Origin: HXMU1420-13 sp965601825
GTDB taxonomy: Bacteria; Bacteroidota; Rhodothermia; Balneolales; Balneolaceae
Direction: 5' to 3'
Assembly (NCBI GenBank): GCA_965601825.1
Contig: OZ271839.1
Location: forward strand, 1,612,001 to 1,676,000
DNA: 64,000 nucleotides
The notes beneath the pieces were generated by a model that was given only the letters and a program-made list of their open reading frames with translations, had not been told where the DNA came from and did not search any database. Every line of letters starts with the position of its first letter. The stretch's first letter is position 1. Made by a program: the position numbers and the translations under genes. This document shows positions 26,199-35,854 of this stretch, piece after piece.

Positions 26199-26626
26199 AC
26201 AAAAATAATCCTTATACAGGATTTATTCGAATTCGAGTTGCCGGATTGTATGTCGAAGATGGCAAGCTATTGCTAGTAAAACTCAGATCACCAATTAGCG
26301 GTGAGGATATTTGGATTCCACCTGGAGGTGGTGTGAATTATAAAGAACCTCTTAAATCCGCTTTAGTCCGTGAGTTTTTTGAAGAATCGAATTTAAAAAT
26401 CAAAGTACAGGAAGTTGTTTATACCAATGAATTGATAGAAGGAGATTTTCATGTCATAGAATTCTATTTCAAAGTGGTAAAGTTATCGGGAGAAATCGCA
26501 CTTGGTATTGATCCAGAACATAACTTAAATGAGCAACTACTTACAGAAATTGGATTTTTCTCAAAAGAAGAGATGCAAACAATGAATGTTAAACCTGAGT
26601 ATTTAAAATCAGATTTTTGGAATTAG
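26195..26626 (+). CDS. Nudix hydrolase
   Basis: 143 residues from a GTG that overlaps the pyrG stop by 4 bases. The nudix box is nearly canonical: GGGVNYKEPLKSALVREFF followed by EES, with the last glycine replaced by asparagine. The family hydrolyses nucleoside diphosphates linked to another moiety. Coupling to pyrG suggests housekeeping of nucleotide pools, but the substrate cannot be read from sequence. It converges on the histidine kinase gene with an 11-base gap. Confidence 0.88.
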   Translation: MNKNNPYTGFIRIRVAGLYVEDGKLLLVKLRSPISGEDIWIPPGGGVNYKEPLKSALVREFFEESNLKIKVQEVVYTNELIEGDFHVIEFYFKVVKLSGEIALGIDPEHNLNEQLLTEIGFFSKEEMQTMNVKPEYLKSDFWN

Positions 26627-26637
26627 TTGGGCTGATG

Positions 26638-28665
26638 CTATTCTTTAGCAATAGGAAGTGTAAAGCTGAATGTACTTCCTTTACCGAATGAACTATTAAC
26701 GGTAATCTCTCCATTGTTTTTTTCAACAAACTCTTTGCACAGCATTAGACCCAAACCAGTACCTTTTTCATTCATTGTTCCCTTAGTAGTAAAAAACGTG
26801 CTATCGAATAGCTGACCTTGATTTTCTTTTTTAATACCAATCCCGGTATCGGAAACAGCAACTTTGAATGTATCGCCTTCTTTTATGATTTCAACAGAAA
26901 TTTCATCATCATTATGGCTGAATTTTATCGCATTTGATAGCAAATTCTGAACAACCAAATCAATCATATTTAAATCAGCATAAACCAGATACTCACCTTT
27001 AGGTTGGCAGAATTTGAGGTTCTTTTCATCAATGTTTGTTTGAAGAAGTGCTTTCTTATTTTTGATAACTGCATTTATATCAAAAACTTCAGGATTAATA
27101 TGATATCCTTCCATCTGACTTTGAGCCCACTGAAGCAGATTATTTAGAAGAGTGGATGTGTATTTAAATCTGCGAGCAACATTTGGAATCAAGGTATCTA
27201 AGTCTTCCTGAGAAGCTTTGTTCATTTCGATTAAACTAATAACACCATAAAGTGAGCTTAGTGGTCCTCTTAAATCGTGTGCAATCATAGAAAAGATTCG
27301 ATCTTTTACCATATTTGATTCACGTAACTTCTCTGCTTGATCTTGAATTTCCTGATTTTTTAAATTGAGTAAGTAATTGTTTTCTCTTTTCTGGTGGAAG
27401 TTTCTATACATTCCAATCATCACCAATCCAGAAAGCATAATTACTACTACAGATCCCACTAAAAGGATTTGCTGTTGTCTTATTTTTGATTGACTTATTA
27501 GCGTTGCTTGTCTATTTGCAGCAAGTAAATCTGTTTCACGTTGATTAAATTCGTATTCAGCAGTTATCCTTCCGATTTGAGAGCTTGTTTCCGAATTCTT
27601 TAGGAAGTCTGAAATTTCTTTATAGTCTTCATGATAACTTAAAGCACTTTCAATATCGCCCAAATCCTTTGATATCAGATACAGACTTTCAAGAGTAGTT
27701 TGTTTTTCAGGAAATGCATTAAATCTATCGGCAATGTCATAGCCTTGTTTCGCGTAGTTATATGCATTTGTGAGTTGATTTAATCCTCGATAAGCTAATG
27801 CCAGACCATTCAGAGATTGAACCGTTTCTAATTCATTTTGTCGGCTTTTGAACAACTCAATCGAAGCTTCAAAGACATCGATTGCATATTCAAATTCTTG
27901 TTGTGCATTATAGACTTGCCCTAATTTAAAGTTTGATAGCCCATACACTCTCGGATCAATGTTTCCGGTTTGAGCAAGTGCTCGATTGAGCTGCTCCTTT
28001 GCCTTCGTAAAATCACGTAGATCATAGTATATAAACCCAAGATTAACAGGAATACTAACTCTTGCTTCCAGATCAAGCGGCATTTCAGTATCAAGCTGTT
28101 CAAAAATCTCTAATGCGGCTTCATAACTCTCTAATCGCATATACATAACTCCAATATTGCTGAGTGTTACATAGTAGCCATTAGGATTTGTCTCAGGACT
28201 AGCAATTTCCAGAATTTCATAGAACTTTCTTAATCCCAACTCATACATACCAAGTGCACCATAAATAGTGCCTTGAGAATGAAGCAAATCAAACTGAACT
28301 TTTTCTGCTCCATTTACTCCATCAACTAATGCATAAGCTTGTTCAGCTAATTCCAGACTTAAATCATATTCACCTCGCATAAAATGAACCCAAGTGGCAA
28401 AGCCAATCGCTTCCGCGCTTTTAATAGGTTCATCAGTTTCTGAGATAACATTTTGGGCAAGTATCCCATATTTAAGTGTACTATCTAAATTGATGTATTT
28501 ATAGTCTTCAGCAATCTTGGTATAAACATCAAAAAAAACGGTATCAGGTGAACTTTCACTTAGTGTAGATAGTAGAGAGTCTTGTCGTGCTTCTACATCA
28601 AAAGTTTGAGCTTTTAATGAAAAACAGAAAATGCAGAATAAAGTGGTTAGGAAAGTAATTCGCAT
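26638..28665 (-). CDS. TPR-containing sensor histidine kinase
   Basis: 675 residues. A signal peptide or first helix (to about 20) is followed by an exported region of tetratricopeptide repeats (about 50-350), a coiled-coil-like stretch, one membrane helix (399-420), a dimerisation domain with phospho-acceptor H463 in IAHDLRGPLSS, and a GHKL ATPase domain (N-box QNLLSNAIKFS, G1 VSDTGIGI, G2 KGTGLGLMLCKEF). TPRs outside and kinase inside imply sensing of a periplasmic protein or peptide. No response regulator is encoded in the window, so it is an orphan kinase. Confidence 0.92.
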   Translation of the reverse strand: MRITFLTTLFCIFCFSLKAQTFDVEARQDSLLSTLSESSPDTVFFDVYTKIAEDYKYINLDSTLKYGILAQNVISETDEPIKSAEAIGFATWVHFMRGEYDLSLELAEQAYALVDGVNGAEKVQFDLLHSQGTIYGALGMYELGLRKFYEILEIASPETNPNGYYVTLSNIGVMYMRLESYEAALEIFEQLDTEMPLDLEARVSIPVNLGFIYYDLRDFTKAKEQLNRALAQTGNIDPRVYGLSNFKLGQVYNAQQEFEYAIDVFEASIELFKSRQNELETVQSLNGLALAYRGLNQLTNAYNYAKQGYDIADRFNAFPEKQTTLESLYLISKDLGDIESALSYHEDYKEISDFLKNSETSSQIGRITAEYEFNQRETDLLAANRQATLISQSKIRQQQILLVGSVVVIMLSGLVMIGMYRNFHQKRENNYLLNLKNQEIQDQAEKLRESNMVKDRIFSMIAHDLRGPLSSLYGVISLIEMNKASQEDLDTLIPNVARRFKYTSTLLNNLLQWAQSQMEGYHINPEVFDINAVIKNKKALLQTNIDEKNLKFCQPKGEYLVYADLNMIDLVVQNLLSNAIKFSHNDDEISVEIIKEGDTFKVAVSDTGIGIKKENQGQLFDSTFFTTKGTMNEKGTGLGLMLCKEFVEKNNGEITVNSSFGKGSTFSFTLPIAKE

Positions 28666-28800
28666 TCAGTACCCTATAAGACCAGAATGTACGTATTGCA
28701 ACATGTTTAGCAAATTAAAATCAGTTAAGGGTTATGCAAATCAATACCGAATTTGGATACTGTTAAACTTCAATAATTCACTATTTTCCCAAAAAAACTT

Positions 28801-30453
28801 ATGAGACTCTTCGCAATTATACTTTTAACAACATTTGTTGCATGTAACCCATCTAATGAGATTATAATAATTCATAATGCCAATGGGTATACACTCTCAG
28901 GTGATGAATTAGTACAATTTTCAACACTAGTTATTGAAGGCGGAAAGGTTGTAGAAATAGGAGAAGAGGAAGTTTCCGGAAAATATACTGGGACTTTTAT
29001 CGATGTAGAAGGTAAAACACTGTTGCCAGGCTTGATTGATGCGCACGGACATGTAATGGGTTTAGGGTACCAGGAATTGCAGGTAAATTTAATGGGGATG
29101 ACATCATTAGAAGAGACGTTAAATGCAGTTAAGGAATATGCTGAAGCAAATCCTGAATTAGAATGGATTCAAGGTAGAGGGTGGAATCAAACACTGTGGG
29201 ACGAAAACCAATTTCCTACCGCTGAAGATTTAGATAAAGTAGTTTCGGACCGACCGGTTTGGTTAAGTAGAGTTGATGGGCATGCAGATTGGGGTAATTC
29301 AATGGCTCTACGACTTGGAGGAATTAGCAAAGACACTCCGGATCCGCAAGGTGGAAAAATTCTTCGTGATAACAATGGAGAAGCAACAGGTGTTTTTATA
29401 GATGCTGCAGCCGGATATATACAATCTGTAGTTCCCGAACCCACTGTTCTTGAGCGATCATTAGCACTTGAAAAAGCATTAAAACAAATGGCAAGAATGG
29501 GGATTACAAGTGTTCATGATGCAGGGATTGGTGTTGATACATGGGAGATGTACAAACGTTTTGCTGATAATGGTAAGATGACAGCACGGATTTACGCTAT
29601 GATTTCCGGCGCTGGTGATATTTTTGACGAACTTTCAAAAGAGGGTCCAATTACTTCTTACGCTGATGACCTTCTTTCTTTACGTAGTGTGAAATTATAT
29701 TCTGATGGAGCACTTGGAAGTCGAGGTGCGGCTATGATTGAAGAGTATTCTGACGACCCTGGTAATTATGGATTATTATTTGTTAGTCAGGATGAGATGA
29801 ATGCAATGGCTTCAAAAGTAATTGGGCAAGGTTATCAGGCAAATATTCATGCAATTGGAGATGCTGGAAATCGTCAGGTAATCAATGCATTAGAGTTCGC
29901 ACAAAATGAGCATAATGTTTACGATCTTCGGAATCGAATCGAACATGCACAAATCGTAACTTTAGAAGATATTCCAAGATTTGTAGAACTGGATTTGATT
30001 GCGAGTATGCAACCAACACATGCAACCAGCGATAAGAATATGGCTGTAACCAGAGTTGGACTAGTTAGAATCTTAGGTGGTTATGCCTGGCAAAAGTTTC
30101 TTCAGCAGGGAACGGTTGTTGCTGCTGGATCAGATTTTCCAGTTGAACACTCGAATCCTTTCTTTGGACTCTATTCTGCGGTTACCAGAATGGATCATGA
30201 AGGTATGCCAGAGGGTGGTTGGTATCCTGAAGAAATTATGTCAAGAGAGGAAGCTCTTAGAGCTTTTACAGTAGATGCTGCTTATTCAGGTCATCAGGAA
30301 GAAGTATTAGGATCCTTAGAACCTGGGAAGTGGGCAGATTTTATAATAATCGATCAAGATTATTTTGAAACTGACGCCTCAGAAATCTGGAAAATCAATG
30401 TTTTGGAAACCTGGGTAGCGGGTACCCAGGTATATGCTGAAATTTTGGAGTAA
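28801..30453 (+). CDS. YtcJ-like amidohydrolase, predicted lipoprotein
   Basis: 550 residues. The N-terminus (MRLFAIILLTTFVAC) is a lipoprotein signal with cysteine 15. Amidohydrolase features: LLPGLIDAHGHVMG for the first metal ligands, KLYSDGALGSRGAAM, IHAIGDAGNRQ, RIEHAQIV, and AAGSDFPVEHSNPF, followed by the closing PGKWADFIIID. The family cleaves C-N bonds of amides and related compounds; the substrate is unknown. A surface or periplasmic location suggests degradation of an imported compound. Its stop is immediately next to the stop of the convergent gene. Confidence 0.88.
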   Translation: MRLFAIILLTTFVACNPSNEIIIIHNANGYTLSGDELVQFSTLVIEGGKVVEIGEEEVSGKYTGTFIDVEGKTLLPGLIDAHGHVMGLGYQELQVNLMGMTSLEETLNAVKEYAEANPELEWIQGRGWNQTLWDENQFPTAEDLDKVVSDRPVWLSRVDGHADWGNSMALRLGGISKDTPDPQGGKILRDNNGEATGVFIDAAAGYIQSVVPEPTVLERSLALEKALKQMARMGITSVHDAGIGVDTWEMYKRFADNGKMTARIYAMISGAGDIFDELSKEGPITSYADDLLSLRSVKLYSDGALGSRGAAMIEEYSDDPGNYGLLFVSQDEMNAMASKVIGQGYQANIHAIGDAGNRQVINALEFAQNEHNVYDLRNRIEHAQIVTLEDIPRFVELDLIASMQPTHATSDKNMAVTRVGLVRILGGYAWQKFLQQGTVVAAGSDFPVEHSNPFFGLYSAVTRMDHEGMPEGGWYPEEIMSREEALRAFTVDAAYSGHQEEVLGSLEPGKWADFIIIDQDYFETDASEIWKINVLETWVAGTQVYAEILE

Positions 30454-30912
30454 TTACATTTCACTTATGAATTGATCTAGGCCGCCTTCAATTGCTCTTA
30501 AGCAGCGCATAAATACGCCATGTACGTCATATGGACTATTTATGAATAATTCAGTAGCTATTTCAACATTATCACTATTTGTTGAGTAAGCTTTTGCAAC
30601 TTTTTTTTCTCGATTCACAGCATCAACTGCAAAGGCTACTTGTACAGCCTCGCTTTGGCTTTCTATTGGCCATATATTAAATAAAACAACTCGAACAAAC
30701 TCATTGTCATCCTCATTTACTTCTATGAAATAACTGTGGTCATTATAGGTGAATTGAACATCTCCGTCAGAATCAATCCATCCTTCCATGCCTTCATCAG
30801 AAAGCATTTCCATAAAAATATTTTGTAATTCGGATTCTGAGTAGTCTTGTGAGAAAGCTGAAGTTGAAAATGCTAGTATTGCTAAGATTGGAATTATTAG
30901 TACCCTTTTCAT
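30454..30912 (-). CDS. Exported YbjN-like protein, copy A
   Basis: 152 residues with a signal peptide ending STSAFSQ. It is a close paralogue of the gene at 31169: both share SESELQNIFMEMLSDEGM and the FIEVNEDDNEF block. The mature part has the alternating helix/strand pattern of YbjN-like proteins (PF10722-like), which is a resemblance and not a firm assignment. The product is predicted periplasmic. It lies 257 bases downstream of its paralogue and ends next to the stop of the amidohydrolase gene. Confidence 0.7.
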   Translation of the reverse strand: MKRVLIIPILAILAFSTSAFSQDYSESELQNIFMEMLSDEGMEGWIDSDGDVQFTYNDHSYFIEVNEDDNEFVRVVLFNIWPIESQSEAVQVAFAVDAVNREKKVAKAYSTNSDNVEIATELFINSPYDVHGVFMRCLRAIEGGLDQFISEM

Positions 30913-31038
30913 TATATATATCTATTTAAGTTAGTTAGTCGTCGACGAATATATTCTAGTGAAAGGGAAATAAAAAAAATTATTAATGAGAAGAGGATTT
31001 GAATAACAGAATTTTTGAGTCTGGTAAGATATTTAGAA

Positions 31039-31112
31039 AAGTTCTTGATGGTAATAAAAACACAAAGGTTAAAGGTTCTTACCATCAAGAACTTATTATT
31101 TGTTAATAATAA
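31039..31112. repeat. 16-bp perfect inverted repeat plus an adjoining AT-rich hairpin
   Basis: AAGTTCTTGATGGTAA (31039-31054) is the exact reverse complement of 31079-31094, with a 24-base loop. Directly beside it, TTATTATT (31093-31100) pairs with AATAATAA (31105-31112) around a 4-base loop. Both lie between the two YbjN-like paralogues. Their position suits transcript processing or partial termination between the copies. Confidence 0.7.
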
Positions 31113-31168
31113 ATGATTTAAAAACTAGAGTTTGATACGCTCAAGTTCTCATTTGGAATGATGTGTAA

Positions 31169-31624
31169 TTACATTTCATCGACGAAAGTTTCTAAACCTT
31201 GTTCAATAGTTGTTAGACAACGCTTTAGAACGCCCTTGAGGTCATAGGGCGAGTTAAGAAATAATTCAGTAGCTATCCATACATTATCGTCAGTTGTATA
31301 AGCTTTAACAACTTTCAATTCTCTGTTAACAGCATCAACTGCGATAACTACTTGTGCGGCCTCACTTTGGCTTTCAATGGCCCAAATATTGGGTATTACA
31401 ATGCGGATAAATTCATTGTCATCCTCATTTACTTCTATGAAATATCTTCGCTCATTATAGGTGAATTGTACATCTCCATCAGAATCAATAGACCCAACCA
31501 TGCCTTCATCAGAAAGCATTTCCATAAATATGTTTTGTAATTCGGATTCAGAGTAATCTTGAGAAAAAGCAGAAGTTGAAAGTATTAGAATAGCTAAGAT
31601 TGGTATAATTAGTACCCTTTTCAT
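31169..31624 (-). CDS. Exported YbjN-like protein, copy B
   Basis: 151 residues from the ATG at 31624, chosen because it aligns with the start of copy A (MKRVLIIPILAIL); an ATG three codons upstream is possible. The signal peptide ends STSAFSQ. Most of the mature sequence is identical or similar to copy A, with changes concentrated in NIWAIESQSEAAQVVIAVD and the C-terminal LKRCLTTIEQGLETFVDEM. It is the upstream member of a tandem duplication on the minus strand. Confidence 0.7.
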   Translation of the reverse strand: MKRVLIIPILAILILSTSAFSQDYSESELQNIFMEMLSDEGMVGSIDSDGDVQFTYNERRYFIEVNEDDNEFIRIVIPNIWAIESQSEAAQVVIAVDAVNRELKVVKAYTTDDNVWIATELFLNSPYDLKGVLKRCLTTIEQGLETFVDEM

Positions 31625-31736
31625 TTTAGTCACCTTTTTTAGTTAGTCGTTAGTCAGATAATCGTCAGTGAATATATTCTGTAAGCCTTGAAGTAAAAAA
31701 TCAAAATATATGTAAGAAATATGTGTATACTTAAGT

Positions 31737-32780
31737 GTGGAAAAGCATATTCGTATAAAAGGAAGAGGAAGTTCTGATAATCCTATAAATCGATTTGAGG
31801 GACATTATGTGGATTATCAGCCAGATGAGAGACCTGAATACAAGACTCGTCTATTTCGTGATGATACTAAAACCATTATCTCATATAATCAGAGTCCTGA
31901 TGTACCTTTTGAAGCAGGGTTGAACCCATACAGAGGATGTGAACATGGTTGCATTTATTGTTTTGCAAGACCTTTTCATGAGTATCTAGGTTTTTCCTCA
32001 GGTTTGGATTTTGAGACAAAAATAATGGTGAAATACGATGCTCCTGAATTGCTAAGAAAAACATTTCAATCTCCCAAATGGCTTCCTCAGGTAATTGCAT
32101 TAAGTGGCATTACAGATGTGTATCAACCCATCGAACGAAAGTTAGAAATAACGCGGGGTTGCCTTGAAGTTTTTGCTGAATTTCGAGCTCCGGTTGGGAT
32201 TATCACAAAAAATTATTTGGTAACTAGAGATATTGATTACTTAAAAGAACTGGCAGCATATAATTGTGTCAAAGTTCACTTATCGATTACAACTTTAGAT
32301 AAATCTTTAGGACAAAAAATGGAGCCAAGAACTTCATCACCTAAGAGAAGACTTAAAGCTATAGAGGAGCTTGCGAAAGCCGGAATTCCTGTTGGAGTAA
32401 ATGTTGCGCCAATAATTCCTGGAATAACAGATCATGAAATTGCTGACATACTAAAATCGAGTAGTGATGCCGGAGCGTCGACAGCTGGATATATAATTCT
32501 TCGTCTTCCCTATAAGGTGAAAGATTTATTTAGTGACTGGTTGCAACAGTATTTTCCGGAAAGAAAGGATAAAGTTCTAAACCGAATTAGGTCAATGAGA
32601 GATGGAAAACTATCAAACTCTGATTACGGAGAAAGAATGAAGGGTAAAGGTGAGTTCTATTCCCAGATTGAGAGAACTTTTCAGATTCATTCTAAGAAAC
32701 TTGAATTCAATAAAAACAAGCAATGTTTGACAACGAAATATTTCAAAAAAATTTATGGTGATCAGTTAATGCTTTTTTAA
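31737..32780 (+). CDS. PA0069-family radical SAM protein
   Basis: 347 residues from a GTG start. The iron-sulfur motif is CX3CX2C at C68, C72 and C75 (RGCEHGCIYCFARPF). Other family segments: SYNQSPDVPFEAGLNPYRG, ALSGITDVYQPIERKL, VGIITKNYLVTRDID, and APIIPGITDHE. The family is related to spore photoproduct lyase-like proteins but its reaction is not known. Divergent from copy B of the YbjN-like pair. A long-loop terminator lies downstream. Confidence 0.9.
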   Translation: MEKHIRIKGRGSSDNPINRFEGHYVDYQPDERPEYKTRLFRDDTKTIISYNQSPDVPFEAGLNPYRGCEHGCIYCFARPFHEYLGFSSGLDFETKIMVKYDAPELLRKTFQSPKWLPQVIALSGITDVYQPIERKLEITRGCLEVFAEFRAPVGIITKNYLVTRDIDYLKELAAYNCVKVHLSITTLDKSLGQKMEPRTSSPKRRLKAIEELAKAGIPVGVNVAPIIPGITDHEIADILKSSSDAGASTAGYIILRLPYKVKDLFSDWLQQYFPERKDKVLNRIRSMRDGKLSNSDYGERMKGKGEFYSQIERTFQIHSKKLEFNKNKQCLTTKYFKKIYGDQLMLF

Positions 32781-32854
32781 TTAGTTAGTTTTACAATTAT
32801 TTAACCTACTCAAGGAAACTATTTTTGTGTTCATTCGTCTTAGAGGTGTAGCTT

Positions 32855-32929
32855 CCCGATACCCTCTACAGAGATCAATTTTTTTGAACATAGATGACCA
32901 CTATTTCTCTCTGGGTATCGGGTTTTTTT
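32855..32929 (+). terminator. Terminator-like hairpin with long 48-base loop
   Basis: CCCGATACCC (32855-32864) pairs perfectly with GGGTATCGGG (32913-32922) and seven T follow. An inner AGAGA (32870-32874)/TCTCT (32906-32910) extends the stem. It begins 74 bases after the radical SAM gene and ends 36 bases before the TonB receptor start. The loop is far longer than in ordinary terminators, so it may be the 3' end of a small RNA or a leader element of the receptor gene. Confidence 0.7.
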
Positions 32930-32965
32930 ATTTAATAAACTTATTGTTCTCCAATACAATCATTA

Positions 32966-35854
32966 ATGCTACAATTCTTTTCTAGAAAGTATTTCAACTT
33001 ACTATTCATCATTACAATTTCACTATTCATAAACCCAAATATTCTGGCACAGGATAGTAGTGAATACCAATATATACGAATTGCTGGAACGGTAGTAGAT
33101 TATTCCACAAATAGACCGGTTGGGTTTGCTGCTTTACAAATAGTCTCGGTTGATGGTGAATCTGATCCTGAAAGGCCAATCGGAACCGTAACTGATGCCA
33201 GAGGTGAGTTTGATTTCACGTTCCAGTTTAAAGCCCCTTATAAAATCATTGCAACTCATATTTCATACCAAAGAACAGAATACCTTGTTAAGTCACCTCT
33301 ATTTGATCAAATCAAAATAAAAATGCCGTCACTTACTCTTGAGGGCGATGTAATTTATGTCACTACAGAAATTTATCCTGAAGAGGAGTTGAGTTCAACA
33401 ATTACAACTGATAGGATTAGTGCAGTTGATGTTGAGCAGGTTGCATCATTTAGTGCTTTTGATTTGGTCTCAGGATTAAGAGAGGTTGATGTAGCAACGC
33501 AAAGTATGAATTTGAAATCTGTAACTACTAGGGGGTTCAATAGTAGTGCAAACCCTAGATTCCTTCAATTAACAGATGGAATAGACAATATGGCACCTGG
33601 TTTGGGATTTCCTCTTGGTGATTTATTAGGGCCATCAGAATTAGATATTGCAAGTTTAGAATTACTAGTTGGTCCTTCATCAGCCAGATACGGTTCAAAT
33701 GCTTTAAATGGAGCTCTTTTAACCAATTCATTGGATGCTTTTCAAAAAGAGGGGATATCATTAACTGTAAAAGCTGGTGCGCATAACTTAGATATGGGTG
33801 GAGAAAATGCTTTGGGGGTAGAAGGAGATCAATTATTTAATGGATCTATTCGCTTAGCCAAAGTTTTTGGTGACCGATTCGCTGTTAAAGCAACTGCAAC
33901 TTTAATTCAAGGGCAAGATTGGCGAGCAAATAATTATGATAACATTGGGTTTGGTGAAAGCTGGTTTAATCGAAGCCAAGTTGCCGGATATGATGGTGTG
34001 AATACTTATGGTGATGAAACCAGTGTTTATTTACCTGTTGGGACAAATTTTGAAGGACCATCAAATGGGAGGTATGCTCCAGTAACTAGAACTGGTTATA
34101 GAGAAGAATATCTAGTTGATTATAACATCGAGACTTTTAAATCATCATTTTCAGTAGCTTATAAGTTTACTGAGAACAGTAAACTCAATCTAGAAAGTCG
34201 TTACGGGCGCACAAATACATTATATACAAGTGATAGTAGAATTAGATTACAGGATTTTGAGATTCTGCAAACAAAAGGCGAACTTAATCTGGGTAGTTTT
34301 TATGCGCGTGGATATGTGACACAGCAATTTTCTGGTGATTCATACAATGTGAATTATTTAGCCAATCAGTTAATCCAGAATGCGAAATCTGATGCCAATT
34401 GGTTTCGTGATTTTGAAATTATATTTACCCAGGGTTCGGCCTTATTTGGACAACCAGCTGGTAGTATCGAGAATGCAAGAAATTTTGCGGATAATGGAGC
34501 AACATTTTTAATCGGGGAATCTGCTGTACCTCGCTTTGAACCAGGTACAGAGGAATTCAGGTCACAAAAAAATCAAATCACCAATACTGTTAGTTTTGAT
34601 GAAGGTGCTGGAATTAGGGATAATTCAATTCTATATCAATTTGATGTAGGCAATATTTCAAAGATAAATGATTATGTGCTGGATTATGGATTCTCATATC
34701 GTTTTATAGATCTGGACTCTGGAGGCTCAATTTTTCCTGATACTACCGGAAATGATATAACAAACAATGAATTCGGTGCATTTTTTCAAGTAGAGAAATC
34801 ATTTTTAGATGATAAAATCTCTGTCTTATCGGCAATACGTGTTGATAAAAATGAAAACTTTGATGCAAACTCTAGTCAACAACTTGGAATTACCTATAGA
34901 GTATCTGATAGACAATTTTTTAGGCTTACATTGAACCGAGGATTTAGATACCCAACAGTTCGTGAGCAGTTTCTTAATACAAATATTGGGAAAGCTCGTT
35001 TGTTAGGCGGTTTATCTCTCATTACAGATCCATATGAATTGCAGGGTAATAGTTTCTTTGAGCAATCCATTGATGAATTTAATCGGGAAGTATCAAAACG
35101 TTTAGTTGAGACTCCGATTCTATCAGGTGTATATGGTCAAACTCAGGCGGAGTTATTAAACATTGGTATTCTTCAGGAAGGGACAGCTTTGGCGAAAGAT
35201 ATCCGGCAAATTACACCAGAGCGTGTGAATGCATTCGAATTTGGGTTTCGACAACTTTTCTCTGATTTCGTATATCTAGATTTAAATTATTTCCTGAGCT
35301 ATTACGACAATTTCATCGGAGTTAAACGACTAGTTAAACCAAAAGTAAGTCCAAGTGCTGATGTGTTTACAGCAGCAGGTCAAATCAATAACTCACTTCT
35401 AAATGACAAGTTTTATGTCTATTCAAATGCGAATGATGCAATTGTTGCTCATGGTATCGCATTCGACCTGAAATATTCTTCAGGAAATTTTGTAACAGGC
35501 ATAAATGGCACATTTACAACCTTACTTCAGTCGAGTAATGACCCAATTATACCAGGTTACAATACACCACCGGCTAAAATAAATTTTGAATGGGGAAATC
35601 GTGAAATAGTTGAGAATGTGGGTTTTAAGTTTGCCTTTAAATATCGAACTGCGCATGAATGGCAAAGTTCTTTTCTAGATGGTGAAATCGACTCATATGG
35701 TCATTTTGATGCTCAATTCAATATCAGAATGCCACGAATATCATCAACGTTAAAAACTGGTATTACAAATATGGGCATTTTATCCTATTACAATGTATAT
35801 GGTGGACCAGCCATTGGTTCAATTCTATTCGCAACTTTTACTTTCTCACAATGA
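32966..35854 (+). CDS. TonB-dependent outer-membrane receptor
   Basis: 962 residues. A signal peptide (to about 29, ending NILAQ) is followed by a carboxypeptidase-regulatory-like domain (about 38-115, IAGTVVDYSTNRPVGFAAL), a plug (about 150-260, TRGFNSSANPRFLQLTDGIDN and VGPSSARYGSNALNGAL), and a beta-barrel ending in an aromatic residue pattern (ATFTFSQ). It imports a ligand across the outer membrane using TonB energy. No SusD partner is present; instead the stop overlaps (ATGA) the start of an SGNH-fold lipoprotein, so the two are translationally coupled and probably form a complex. Confidence 0.93.
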   Translation: MLQFFSRKYFNLLFIITISLFINPNILAQDSSEYQYIRIAGTVVDYSTNRPVGFAALQIVSVDGESDPERPIGTVTDARGEFDFTFQFKAPYKIIATHISYQRTEYLVKSPLFDQIKIKMPSLTLEGDVIYVTTEIYPEEELSSTITTDRISAVDVEQVASFSAFDLVSGLREVDVATQSMNLKSVTTRGFNSSANPRFLQLTDGIDNMAPGLGFPLGDLLGPSELDIASLELLVGPSSARYGSNALNGALLTNSLDAFQKEGISLTVKAGAHNLDMGGENALGVEGDQLFNGSIRLAKVFGDRFAVKATATLIQGQDWRANNYDNIGFGESWFNRSQVAGYDGVNTYGDETSVYLPVGTNFEGPSNGRYAPVTRTGYREEYLVDYNIETFKSSFSVAYKFTENSKLNLESRYGRTNTLYTSDSRIRLQDFEILQTKGELNLGSFYARGYVTQQFSGDSYNVNYLANQLIQNAKSDANWFRDFEIIFTQGSALFGQPAGSIENARNFADNGATFLIGESAVPRFEPGTEEFRSQKNQITNTVSFDEGAGIRDNSILYQFDVGNISKINDYVLDYGFSYRFIDLDSGGSIFPDTTGNDITNNEFGAFFQVEKSFLDDKISVLSAIRVDKNENFDANSSQQLGITYRVSDRQFFRLTLNRGFRYPTVREQFLNTNIGKARLLGGLSLITDPYELQGNSFFEQSIDEFNREVSKRLVETPILSGVYGQTQAELLNIGILQEGTALAKDIRQITPERVNAFEFGFRQLFSDFVYLDLNYFLSYYDNFIGVKRLVKPKVSPSADVFTAAGQINNSLLNDKFYVYSNANDAIVAHGIAFDLKYSSGNFVTGINGTFTTLLQSSNDPIIPGYNTPPAKINFEWGNREIVENVGFKFAFKYRTAHEWQSSFLDGEIDSYGHFDAQFNIRMPRISSTLKTGITNMGILSYYNVYGGPAIGSILFATFTFSQ

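Noticed and set aside
32780..32965. Known riboswitch in the TonB receptor leader
   Set aside because: I compared the stretch with cobalamin, TPP, SAM, FMN and preQ1 core motifs from memory and saw no match; only the terminator-like hairpin is supported.
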